From: Dillenia suffruticosa
Lineage: Eukaryota > Streptophyta > Magnoliopsida > Dilleniales > Dilleniaceae
Assembly: GCA_033439265.1 (NCBI GenBank)
Contig: JAVTVX010000010.1
Location: 21,503,056-21,567,055, forward strand
Length of the DNA: 64,000 nucleotides
Direction: 5' to 3'
Within the stretch, counting starts at the first letter, position 1; each line of letters opens with the position of its first letter. The notes below the pieces were generated by a model that saw nothing but the letters and a program-made list of their open reading frames with translations, ran no database searches and was not told the origin of the DNA. Made by a program: the position numbers and the translations under genes. Positions 25,035-36,300 of this stretch are shown in pieces.

Positions 25035-25909
25035 TGGTGGTCGAGTTCATGATAACCAACATTAGCGGTTTTGTGTTTATTTTCAGCTCCATTGTTATTA
25101 ATTTTCATCCAATTATATCGAGTGCTGTTTTTCCCTTTCTCAGCCTTCTAGTTTTGTTTTCCGTAAGAGCTACAATTTCAGGTTATATGTCTTAGCAAAT
25201 TGTATTTTTCTCCTTCTAAAGCAGTATCTTGGCATAGTTTACAGCATAGTGTTATAGTTATTATCCTTCTTTGCCCATTTCCTTTTTATCTTTTTAATAA
25301 ATGATCGATATCTGGATTTATATTTCAATTAATTCGATTCGTTATTTTTATTTTTAAATTTTAAACTTAAAACTTAATTAAAGAATTTAACTTTCTTATT
25401 TATTAAGTCTGACTATCCATTGGTTTCTTGTCCATTCTTTGTCCGGTCCAAAATGTTGGCCGGTTTGGCTAACACCAAAAGTTCGCAACAATCGGCAAAT
25501 TTCGAAGACAATATTACAAGTTGATATTCCTAACTCCCAGTGACAACAAAAGAGAAGACGCCACAATTCTAAGCAACTGCTCAAGGGCGACTCTGATTGG
25601 TCTTTTTCAATTTTTCATGTTCTTACAAGATCTAGGACAAACCAAGGGACTGAGCTTTTGGGTAGAAATGGGAAGTATAAAGTTTACTAGAATAATCCCT
25701 TCTTCACTTGTGAAAGATGGCATTTTAGCTTTGAATAAAGCAGAATATTTCTTTTCATACTGTTCTCTCTCATTGGTGGGGTTGCTAAAGTGTTCTAAAT
25801 CCAAGTCACAACATGCTACCAAGATCAAGTTATTTTTAAAAAAATGGCCAACTTGTATACCAAACAAACATACACTTTCTCTTTGAATTAAAAAAAAAAA
25901 ATGTGATTG

Positions 25910-26092
25910 TTTTTTTTTTTTTGATAATTGACTGTTCAGTATTTTAAGTTTCGTCATGACAAATCCGGATCGAGAAATCTGTCATGCCTCAATTGAGGGG
26001 TCTTCTCTCAACAATATTTTTTCTGTACACAGTGAGAGTTGAACTTCTGACCTGATTAAGGAACGAAGGTCTCCGACCTACACCAAACTTTA
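25910..26092 (-). mobile_element. SINE-like element, no clear TSD
   Basis: On the minus strand it begins AGTTTGGTGTAGGTCGGAG, carries a box B-like AGAAGTTCAACTCTC (complement of about 26034-26047) and ends in poly(A), seen as a T run at 25910-25922. The layout matches the SINEs elsewhere in the window. I could not find flanking duplications, and the body does not clearly match the other families. Confidence 0.5.
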
Positions 26093-27167
26093 ATGTTTTA
26101 ATGCACTTACAATTTGCCAAATTGTGTCCAAGTGTCCCAATAGTTATGACAGGAACATGAACCAGAATTTTGTTCTTGGAGCATTTGAGTTCCCTTGAGG
26201 AATTGTTAATGGTCCTTCGGGATCATAGAATAATTTCTGCTTTTTAGAATCATGGTATTAAAGATCACCCCCACCTAAATTTCAATATGATGTTTCAAGG
26301 TCCCCTCCATCAAAGTCTACTTTTTTCTATATATGTTTCAACAGGAAATGATAGACATGTCCCGTTACTGACATTTCTAAAAGCTCAAAATTCACATATG
26401 ATTATACCTTGCATCTATATCAAATCGAACCCCTTATAAATGTTTATCCCGTGCCGTCAACTTCATGACCAAATCCTTCCCCCCCCCCCCCTCCTCGATC
26501 CCCCGAGAAAAGGAAAAAAACTACTAAAGACAAATCATGAAGTATTCAAATAAACAATTGATTAAAATTGATCAAAACATGTTTTATCTAAACCATAATG
26601 CAATATTTGATTCCTTTTAATTTATAATTCATTTGATACATTTAACAATATTTTTTAAAGTTTGACTTATAAAGAAAATTGAAAAATAAAAAATAATCTT
26701 GTCTCTCTCTCTCTGTGACTAAGAAAATTCTAACAGTATTATGAAAGAAATAATAAGAAAATGCTATTCATATGACCATTGCACATTTCTGTCAAGGATA
26801 AGGGAGCTAGCCTAATGTGGGTTATTGTAGATAATATAGAGATGATGAGTTAATATCAAGTAGAATGATTTCAAGAAGAAGAGGCATAATTGGAAAGGAC
26901 ATGGTCAAATAAAAACGCGGTGGTCTTCTTCAAAGTAGTAGGGGGAGGGAGGGGTGGGTGGTGACCCTGACCCCCACTCTGTGCAACTGTATACTACTAA
27001 ATTTTGCTTCAACAACACATCTAAACACCAAGAGACAGCAGCTGCATCTTTATCCAATTCTGGTTTAGCACTTTATGGTGAAAAGAAAAGAACAAGCATG
27101 GGATCCATGAATAGAGTGAAATGATGTAGAAGGACGCTACCATAACAAGTGTGCTTCATAAGCAAAG

Positions 27168-27169
<2 letters not shown>

Positions 27170-27203
<34 letters not shown>
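27170..27203. repeat. (AG)n microsatellite
   Basis: An uninterrupted AG tract of about 34 bases. Confidence 0.9.
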
Positions 27204-27207
<4 letters not shown>

Positions 27208-27620
27208 AACAGAGATACTCAATGTTAAAAAACTCATATACAAATATTTTTTTTAAATTGAGATTTAATATTTGAATTTTTATCGATACATGTATTTTCG
27301 TGATTTTTATGACATCTATGTTAAAAAAAGGAAATAATAAATATTTTGTGTGCTATTTTTCAAATGTCTATTTATATTAAAAATGATTTGTGAAATAGTA
27401 ATTGAGTTCATAATCTTTTATATTAAATGTAAATTTTAAAATTTATGAAATATATGTAAAGAAGCCCAAGTGATTAATGGTTGCCATGAGGTAACTTTTA
27501 CATACCAATTTGGTAAAACATAATTAACGACACTGTGATGTAGAGCGAGTGAGAGAGTGATGTATGTCCATGTGTAAAATGGGTGAGGTGGTGGGGTAGG
27601 GTCTCCACTTCAACGACACC

Positions 27621-27757
27621 GGCCCAAGCCCATCAAAGCAAATGAAACACGTCAGCACTCTTTTGATTCACGCAACAAATATTTTGTGTATGGAGCCGGC
27701 CCAGACAAGGGAGGGCCCACAGCTAGGGCTTTGATTGGACCCAAGAGATGGGGCCCA
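27621..27757. promoter_or_regulatory. Promoter-like patch with four GGCCCA motifs and no assigned gene
   Basis: GGCCCA occurs at 27621-27626, 27698-27703, 27714-27719 and 27752-27757, with further GCCCA/ACCCA cores between. This density is typical of TCP-bound site II promoters of housekeeping genes. A long (GA)n tract follows at 27901. No protein gene starts nearby on either strand, so the patch may drive a non-coding transcript or be a relic of a lost gene. Confidence 0.4.
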
Positions 27758-27897
27758 AAAGGGGTTAAGGAAGAACCGGCATTATATTCCTTTCCTATGA
27801 GAAAAGCAATGGCTCAAGGCAAAAGCAGATAGGAACCCTCCACCCATAGCAACATCAAAAAAGCAAAAACAAAAAACAGAAAAGTAAAAAAACATTG

Positions 27898-27900
<3 letters not shown>

Positions 27901-27950
<50 letters not shown>

Positions 27951-27953
27951 GAG
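27901..27953. repeat. (GA)n microsatellite, longest in window
   Basis: About 53 bases of GA with one interruption (GATA). The minus-strand open frame across it (27782-28018) is a low-complexity artefact. Confidence 0.92.
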
Positions 27954-29259
27954 AAAGTAAAAGAGAGAGTGAAATAGGGAGGGAGGGAGACAAAGTGGAA
28001 GGATGTTAATCCCATCACCTAAAGTTCATAAGTGAAAAAATATACCCATTTGACTTTGCTATGGCCATCATACACCCTTGATTGTACCATTTTTTTATGG
28101 AACATTTACTCCATGTTTTATGCTTACACACATATGTTTCCACGTGTCACACGGATCGTGTCCCCAACCCTAAAATCCAAACCAGTATTGGGTCATCTCC
28201 TCTTCAATGGCCCGCACCCACCCCACAAAAGGTCAGAGGATCATGCGGTGTTGCTCCTTCGCTCTTTGATCAAGCCATTTTCCCTACTAATAACTCTAGA
28301 ACATCGAGCTCATTGCATGGCAAATCTTATGTTAACAAAATTATAATTTTAAATATTATTATCTGTAAAATAAATATAATATTATAATCGACCATTTACT
28401 TAATTGATACAAGAATTTCTTATTCTCACCTAGAGGCAAGATTTCAAAATTTCATATTTTTCTCCATATTATAAGGTTCTTGATCCTCTTCAAACAAACA
28501 TAAATAAAATAAATAAATATCTTAAAATCAGTTAGATCATAATAACAATTTTTATTTTTTAAATAAATATTATTATTCGAAACAAATATTCCATTATAAA
28601 CAATAAACATTTTACTATTTTTGAATATCTACGTAATATATCTTACAAGTCTAGATAATCGGTCTAAATAATCATAAAATTATCAAATAAGTATGTATAA
28701 GGAGTATAAATGAACACTAAATTTCTTTAAACCGAGTAATCAATAACACTCCACGTTTTTAATCAGAAATTTTAAATTTAAATTCTGAGAATTATGAAAA
28801 AAGAATTTGAGAAAATCAACTCCTAAAATGGATTCTATAATACTCGAACATGATCAATTAAATAAAATCTAAAAACCGACAGTAAAATTCAAAAAAGAAG
28901 TGTGAATGAACTAAATATTTTCTACATTGTAATTTTCAAATCAGTGATTCTCCTTCTAAAGTCCAAGGTTGACGAAGCATCATGTGGTGGATACACACGC
29001 AATATTTTCTCCGCGCATGAAGAACAAACAACAAACTCTTTCCTTAAAGAGAGAGAAGTGGTTATGTTGTGGGGGATGATGTCCGACCTGATTACACACA
29101 ATTATACCGACATGACCGTGGATGGAGCATCATGGGCTTTTCAATGTTGGAAAGTCAATTTCTTTTTTTTTTTTCCCTATTTTAACTTTTGTATTTTTCT
29201 CTTCATCATTCTCCCACATCGTTTTATCCTCCCTCCCCTTTCCATATCTTGCGTCGGAG

Positions 29260-29279
29260 GGAGAGAGAGAGAGAGAGAA
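29260..29279. repeat. (GA)n microsatellite
   Basis: A GA tract of about 20 bases. Confidence 0.85.
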
Positions 29280-29489
29280 TACAAATCTGCATGATGGAGA
29301 TGGCTAAATCCTGTCTTTTTGAAAAATTTCGAGGAGAGGTTGAATATGAGCATCCCATTATCAATCTATTTCTATACAACAAATATCCTTTTCAATCATA
29401 CCCGATTACGATGAAATCATTTGAAATTGAATACCCTCTTATTCCCCCACCCCACCAAGTCTTTTGTACCATTATACCTCTCTCCATCT

Positions 29490-30680
29490 GTCTTATGCCC
29501 TAAACAAACAACTAATGTTTCATGGATGATGATTCCCCCATTATTTTAATATTCTTTATCGCTGTGTTAGTATTTTTTCGTGGTGTTTAAGAAAATTAGA
29601 GGAGTAAGATTATGAATATAAAAAATTCATTATATGATAACAATTTTATTTTATTTTTTTGAAAAAGTTTAAGTTTTGCTTACAATTTCTCACTACTTTT
29701 ACTAGTCTACGAATGCGACACCGGAGAATATTTTTAATGATTGGATTTCATTATGAACAGTTTGGGAAAGTTAAGCTTACCATTTTTAATACTAGAAGTT
29801 AGAAGAGACAATGATAATTTTAACCCTTTGTAACAAAATCTCAAAATTGCTAAAGTCATTATAATTTTAATATTTTTTTATTAAAAAGTTCATTTTTATT
29901 TGTAAAATGCTATATATTTAAAAAATATATGTTAGTAAAAAAAAGTAATGAAATAAAATAGAATAAAAACAAAATAAACTAAGTTAAAATTTTTGCTACG
30001 TGCATGTGCGTGTGCACGCATGTAATTGCAGAGTTTTAGAAAAACTAATTTCTTTAGCTTGATGGCTGATAAGAAGAAATGTCCAATGCCAACCAACAAC
30101 AATGCATGGATAATGATGCTTCCACCATTTTAATGTTCTTTCACTGCTTTCTTAGTATTTTCTTATGGTGTTTGAGAAAAATAGAAGTTGGGTAGGAATA
30201 CAATAGATAAGATTTTTCATGTAGGAAATTAGTAATATAACGACAATTTTAATTTATTTTCTTTAAAATTTTTTTGTGTTTATTTGTAAAATTGTAAAAA
30301 TTTTCCATTCTAGTTGACAAATTTGCATGCATAAAAATAATTTCGATGTTTAGACTTGATCATCGACCAGTCTTAAGATTAAGTAGAATTTTAAGTATTG
30401 AAAGTTAATAATAATAATGATGATAATTTTTGTCAATTTTATATGATTTTTTTACAAGTAAAATTATATATTATAAAAATTATTTTGATCGATACATATT
30501 ATTAATAGAATAGAAATAAGTTCAAATAAATTAAAGGAAATTTAAGTTTTCAACATAAGCCCTTTGAAAAATTCTTATTGTTTGATTTTAATCAACTCTG
30601 CTCATTGTGGTGAAAGAAATGATGAATACATCAGTGTAATTATCAATATTTTGGCTCGATATAATAGAAATATCTAATTG
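29490..30680. repeat. Diverged tandem duplication, period about 585 bp
   Basis: Landmarks recur in the same order: CATGGATGATGATTCCCCCA (about 29521) against CATGGATAATGATGCTTCCA (about 30104), then ATTTTAAT(A/G)TTCTTT, TTAGTATTTT, TGGTGTTT(A/G)AGAAAA, CGACAATTTTAATTTAT-like and GACAAT/GATGATAATTTT. The copies are strongly diverged, so the duplication is old. No protein can be read from either copy. Confidence 0.6.
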
Positions 30681-32022
30681 TGAGATTAATATATCAAATT
30701 CGATTTAATGACATTTCATTATTCTTGCTAAATAAAATACCCAAATTAATAAATTCTTCTTCTTTAACCGAATAAATAAATTTTACTAATTTAATCGTTA
30801 ATTTTTGACATAATATCTGGCATCAGAATTTCTATCATAAAATATCATAATATAACAAATTAAATTTAATAATTTCTTTGTTAAAAATGTCTATTTTTTT
30901 TTTTTTTATATTAAACGAGTTCATAGCATGCCCGAGAAAGATGGTGGAATGAAAATTCTTCAAAAATTGTGAGAAACCTTTGAGGGTCGAGTTAATGGGT
31001 ATTTATGACGTCATTTTTTACCCTGACACTCAGAATTACAAAATCAGAATATTTTTTTTTGTCTATTTTATATATAAATATATAAATCCACACACAATGA
31101 TTAGGGAAGAAAGATGAATTTTAACTTGTCAGCGCACATGCCCATATTCCTCTGAATTTCTCCTTTTTCTCCCTCTCCTCGCTTCCTCTGCAATACTTGC
31201 CTTTCCATGCCTAACTTTAGATTGATTAATCTTTACTTGAAACATAATTATTATTTTTATACCACAAAGTAATTTCGTAGCTTACACTGTTCGGATTTGC
31301 ATATGATTTGGTAGCGTATGACAATAAAATAATCAATCGAGATTAATTGTTGGGTCTTCCTGGCTGGGTGGGCAGCACGTGACACGCCCCTTTTCGCGCA
31401 TGCCAAAAAGTAGATGAAAATGCTGTGCCATAATAAATAATACAAAAATGTGTCTATTCTTAAAACTCATAAGCCTCTTTTGTAATAAAAAAAATAAATA
31501 AATTTGTGAAATTATATCTAAATGAAATTAAAATTTTTATGATAATTCAAGAAATAACAATTTTCGTTGTCATAATACGCCTTTTAAGTAATTTTTATGA
31601 TAATATATTTTTTGAGTAATTTTAAATTGTTGGCATTAATTTTAGGGGGATGAAAGAAGGAAATGGCGACGACCAGAGGCCAAACGTGCGCCGACCGGCG
31701 AGGGTGCGGACCGGAAGAATCTCTAAAAATAATGGAACAAAAAACAAAGAGGGCGGCACAGAAACAGTCCCACTTTCATGCGCATTTTTGCTTTTTTAAT
31801 AATGTTCGGTCTGGAATTAAGAAACCGCCTTAGAAACTTATATTCAAAAGTCCTGGTCCCACTTCTCTCCCTTCCATAATTGCCATTCGTTTTAAGGAAA
31901 TATTCTCTGCTTTGCCATCGCTTCAGATTCTCATTTCCCAATACGGAGACTTCCTTCAAACCTCGTGTCACCAAAAAAAAAAAATTAAAGATAGACCGCT
32001 ACGGAGGATTTATGTATAGGCC

Positions 32023-32030
<8 letters not shown>

Positions 32031-32059
<29 letters not shown>
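32031..32059. repeat. (TA)n microsatellite
   Basis: An AT dinucleotide tract of about 29 bases. A (GA)n tract follows at about 32126-32144. Confidence 0.88.
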
Positions 32060-32065
<6 letters not shown>

Positions 32066-32922
32066 TAAAATTTAAATCAATAGAAAATAAAATTTAAACT
32101 TTTACTTGATTTGATTTGAATTGATAGAGAGAGAGAGAGAGAGAGTTATTTTATTTATGCACAATCAAATAACTCAAGCTTATATTATTCCACAAAAATA
32201 TTTAACGATATACAAGTTTGTCATAATTTTTCGTTAATAATTTTATTTATAAATTTCTTTTTTGCAAATTTGTCGCTTCATATTTTCATTTAAATATTTT
32301 TTATTTGAACTTGTTTTGAGCTTAGAAAGTGAAAATGAGGGGTTATATTAAAAAAACAATTATAACCACTCTTTTGATATTTTTATTTTAAGTATAAATA
32401 GGGGTTTATTTTTTTAGCAAAATTACCTTTTCTTTGATAATATGAAAAATTTTATACTTATTAGATATTTTTAAGTAATAAACAGTTAACATTTCCTTGT
32501 CGATCACTGATCAAATTTTAATCTTAGAAATTTATATAATATATAAACACATTTTCTTCCAAACGAGGCATTTGTCGTGTCGGATGGTGGAGGACCCTCC
32601 CCACCCGCAGCCACAAATCCTAATCCCAAACCAAGCCACCTTGTAGTGTACTATTTTTTGGAAGAAGCCCCGTGGCGAGTTTAGAAGAGAGCTTTAAGGT
32701 CAAGCCCGCAAAATTGAAGAAATCCCGAGGACAGAAACGTAAATGTAAAAGGATATAAGGCAATCAGCCTCAGGCGCATACATAGAGGCAAGTCACCCAC
32801 TATCTTTACTGTCGAGACGAATTTCGATTTGCGAGCAACCAACCCCCGGGCTCTCTCTTTCCTCGTCCACCCCCTCACTCTCTTTCTCTCTCTTCCTCTT
32901 CCCTGCTTATAGAGAAAAGAAA

Positions 32923-33003
32923 ATGGTTAGGGTTTCTGTCTCTGTTTTGTCGTCTTCTCTCTTGCTTGCTTGGAGGTTTTTCATTTCTCAAGTTCACTTC
33001 TAA
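32923..33003 (+). CDS. Possible uORF 1 in REVOLUTA leader
   Basis: A 26-residue reading frame (starts MVRVSVSVLSSSLL) upstream of REVOLUTA. Its stop TAA overlaps the ATG of the next uORF in TAATG. It could act through reinitiation, but only if transcription starts upstream of it. No homology is claimed. Confidence 0.25.
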   Translation: MVRVSVSVLSSSLLLAWRFFISQVHF

Positions 33004-33110
33004 TGCTGGAAAATCAGGCTCTCTTTCTCCAGAGAGAGCCTTTCTCTCCCAATCTTGTGTTTTTTCTCGTTCTTCTTCTTCTTCTTCATGAAAATCAATA
33101 CTTAAGGTGA
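33003..33110 (+). CDS. Possible uORF 2 in REVOLUTA leader
   Basis: A 35-residue reading frame (starts MLENQALFLQREPF, with a Leu run LVLLLLLH near the end), ending 282 bases before the REVOLUTA start codon. A six-codon reading frame beginning ATGAAAATC overlaps its end. Coding function is not shown. Confidence 0.3.
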   Translation: MLENQALFLQREPFSPNLVFFLVLLLLLHENQYLR

Positions 33111-33120
33111 ACCTCACGAG

Positions 33121-33121
<1 letters not shown>

Positions 33122-33157
<36 letters not shown>
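33122..33157. repeat. (GA)n microsatellite in REVOLUTA leader
   Basis: An uninterrupted GA tract of about 36 bases, roughly 235 bases before the start codon. A second shorter one is at 33268-33286. Confidence 0.9.
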
Positions 33158-33160
<3 letters not shown>

Positions 33161-33392
33161 TCAGAAGAGTACAAACGTTTCTCAATCATTTTGGCTTTTC
33201 CCTTTTTTCTGTGTTTGCAAAATTACAGCTGAAAAGGTTATTCCAATCTTGTCCTCGTTCAAGACAAGAGAGAGAGAGAGAGAGAAATAGTGTGAAGCTC
33301 GTGGTTTTTAGTGTTTTATCTGTGGGTTTTTTCCTCTTTTTTCTGTTTTTAATTTTGTTTTTGAGAGGGTTAGCGTTTTAGTCTTTGTAATA

Positions 33393-36300
33393 ATGGCGAT
33401 GGCGGTGGCACAACACAGAGAGAGCAGCAGTGGAAGTATTTCGAAGCATCTAGATGCCGGAAAATACGTCCGGTACACCACTGAGCAAGTTGAAGCTCTC
33501 GAAAGAGTTTACACAGAGTGTCCGAAGCCGAGTTCTTTGCGAAGACAACAATTGATCCGTGAATGTCCTATTTTATCTAACATCGAACCTAAACAGATTA
33601 AAGTCTGGTTCCAAAACCGCAGGTTAGGGAAAATCTCAACCGATCTGCTTCAAAAATTTAAGAACTTTTAGTTTCTCGATGTAGAATATTTTGTTGATTT
33701 TTTTTGGGGGGGGGTTAAATTAGGTGTCGAGAGAAGCAGAGAAAAGAGGCTTCTCGTTTGCAGACAGTGAACAGGAAATTGACTGCTATGAACAAGTTGT
33801 TGATGGAGGAAAATGATCGGTTGCAGAAACAAGTTTCTCAGTTGGTTTGCGAGAATGGGTACATGCGGCAACAGCTTCAAGCCGTATGTGTTATATTTCT
33901 CTGAAACAAAGTTTGATCTTTTTTATGTATGACTATTTGTTTTACAAAGATTTTGTTCTTCCTTCTAGTGTGGTATTGATGGGCTTAGCTGTGTTGCATT
34001 TGTGGAAACTGGCTACTTTAATTAATGAGCTCTACAGGATTTAACTGCAATGCTCAGTTTTCTGAAATTCTTTACAGACCCTGATTGTGGGTCCAATTCC
34101 ATGTGATTTTACCTTTTTGTTAGCTCATTCCATGCTGACTTGAGTTCAGGGTTTCTTGTTTTATGAACAAATTCAATATAGGGTTGATGTAGTAGAGATA
34201 GGTGAAATCAATTGACATTGCGTAGTTTCACTGTTTTAAAAATACTGAAGTTTTGTTTGACTCCCAAGAATGGAAATTTAAAGAATTCGTTTCTTGATCT
34301 TGTCCTTAAATGGCGTAGCACTGGTTGTTAATGTGTAGTAAATTTTAATGCAGGCATCAGCAACTACTGATGGAAGCTGTGAGTCTGTAGTCACCACTCC
34401 TCAGCATTCTTTAAGAGATACTAATAACCCCGCTGGGTATGCAATGTTTCAGAACATGGCAAGCGAAATGGTTTCTTTTGTTGTTTCTTATGTTTTGTTC
34501 TGTGTTTTGTGGCAGACTCCTTTCAATAGCGGAGGAGACCTTGGCAGAGTTCCTTTCTAAGGCCACGGGAACAGCTGTTGATTGGGTCCAGATGCCTGGG
34601 ATGAAGGTCTTGTCCGTTCTTAAATTTTCTTTTTTTTTTTTTATATAATTTTTCATATCTCAGGTTTCAGTTTTCAATTGATATGATATTACGCTTCTTA
34701 CTGAATTTGTGGATTTTTGCCTATTTATCTTGTTATCTTATCAGCCTGGTCCGGATTCGGTTGGGATCTTCGCCATTTCACAGAGTTGCAGTGGAGTGGC
34801 AGCTCGAGCTTGTGGTCTCGTAAGTTTAGAACCTACAAAGGTAAGTTTTTTCATGACTTCTATTGCATGAACCATTTCTGTTTGTTTTGATATGTGCTGC
34901 TTTGTAGTTTCTGATTTTCTTTTATTTTTGAACAGATTGCGGAGATCCTCAAAGATCGTCCATCTTGGTTCCGGGATTGTCGGAGCCTTGAGGTTTTCAC
35001 AATGTTCCCTGCTGGAAATGGGGGAACTATTGAACTTGTGTATACTCAGGTAAAGAATTGTTGTAAATGTAAAAGGTGAGCTACATGATACCCAGATGAA
35101 TGATTAAAAGTTCTCCTTTCAGATATATGCTCCAACTACATTGGCTCCAGCACGTGACTTCTGGACCCTCAGATACACTACTACTTTAGACAACGGCAGC
35201 CTTGTGGTATGTGTTGCCATGCTTTTATATACTAGAGATCTCTGTGATTTTCCTACTCATTCTTTTTCTTTATCGTGATGTTTGTATCTCAACGCCTTAA
35301 ACTACTGATTGGGAGTTTGATTGGAGAAGCCTTGTGGCAAATTTTTGTATTTCAGTTTTTGTTAGTGATAGGTGAGTGAGAAGTCACCAAACCAAATGAT
35401 TTATTCAGATAGACCGATTCTTGTGAACTTCTAAAGCACAATTCTTATTTTTGTATGGAGGGCATAGTGGTTGTCATGTGTTCAGTTGAGTGTTAACTAG
35501 CAAAACTTAATTCTATAATATTTCTAAGCCAACGCTCAAGGATCCCTATCTCCATCTTTTCTTCGGGTGTGACTAGTTATGGTACCATTTGTTTCTCTTT
35601 GGCACATTCATGTAGTGCTTTGCTTGGATAGACTCTGATTTTCTTTTGCTGGTATAATTCTTTAATTTTTGTTTTTCTTATGTCCTTTATTTATGAAGGT
35701 CTGTGAGAGGTCTCTTTCTGGTTCTGGTGCTGGACCAAGTGCGGCTGCTGCTCCTCAATTTGTAAGAGGTGAAATGCTTCCAAGTGGCTATCTGATTCGG
35801 CCATGTGATGGTGGAGGGTCAATCATACATATTGTCGACCACTTGAATCTTGAGGTTAACATCCGGCTTTTTGCTCAATAAACCACTTATTCCTGGCAGT
35901 GACTTATTGACTTTTTTACTTCTGTGTTATGCAGGCATGGAGTGTGCCAGAAGTGCTGCGACCACTGTATGAATCCTCAAAAGTTGTGGCACAGAAAATG
36001 ACTATTGCGGTGAGTGCACTGTGTAGCCTCATGTTATTATTCATTCAGTTGGTATGGTAGGTTCGACTCCGGCTTTACTTAGATGCTTAGATAACAGTAT
36101 GAGAGTTCCATATGCAATTCCAATGTAACACCATATGGCTTCTTTTAAAGTACATGTGGAACTCCAGGAAATTGGGTTTTTCTTTTTGTTTGATGGATAG
36201 ACAGAGGGCTGATCGATAAGCATCTTTTACAGAAGTCACCTGCATTTTCTATTAAAAGACCTGATTGAATATTTTCTGTGCAGGCTCTACGGTTTGTCAG

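Larger units (their letters stand above)
25035..32874. other. Long spacer between DRB2 and REVOLUTA
   Basis: About 7.8 kb with no protein gene I can support. After the DRB2 3' region it holds a SINE-like element (about 25910-26095), a promoter-like patch with GGCCCA motifs (27621-27757), GA microsatellites (27170, 27901, 29260), a diverged tandem duplication (about 29490-30680), a TA microsatellite (32031-32059) and a GC-richer patch at 31660-31720. The rightmost 2-3 kb probably carry REVOLUTA regulatory sequence. Confidence 0.6.
32875..33392 (+). promoter_or_regulatory. Probable REVOLUTA 5' leader with uORFs and GA tracts
   Basis: The 500 bases before the REVOLUTA start are pyrimidine/GA-rich, in contrast to the AT-rich spacer. 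They contain a telo-box TTAGGGTTT (32927-32935), two short upstream reading frames (32923-33003 and 33003-33110) joined by TAATG, a (GA)n tract at 33122-33157 and another at 33268-33286. Class III HD-ZIP genes are known for long leaders. Where transcription starts cannot be seen, so whether both uORFs are in the mRNA is inference. Confidence 0.5.

Noticed and set aside
27782..28018. Minus-strand frame with a long Ser-Leu run
   Set aside because: Translation of the (GA)n microsatellite; no biological signal.
32875..33189. Minus-strand frame in the REV leader
   Set aside because: Low-complexity translation of GA tracts.
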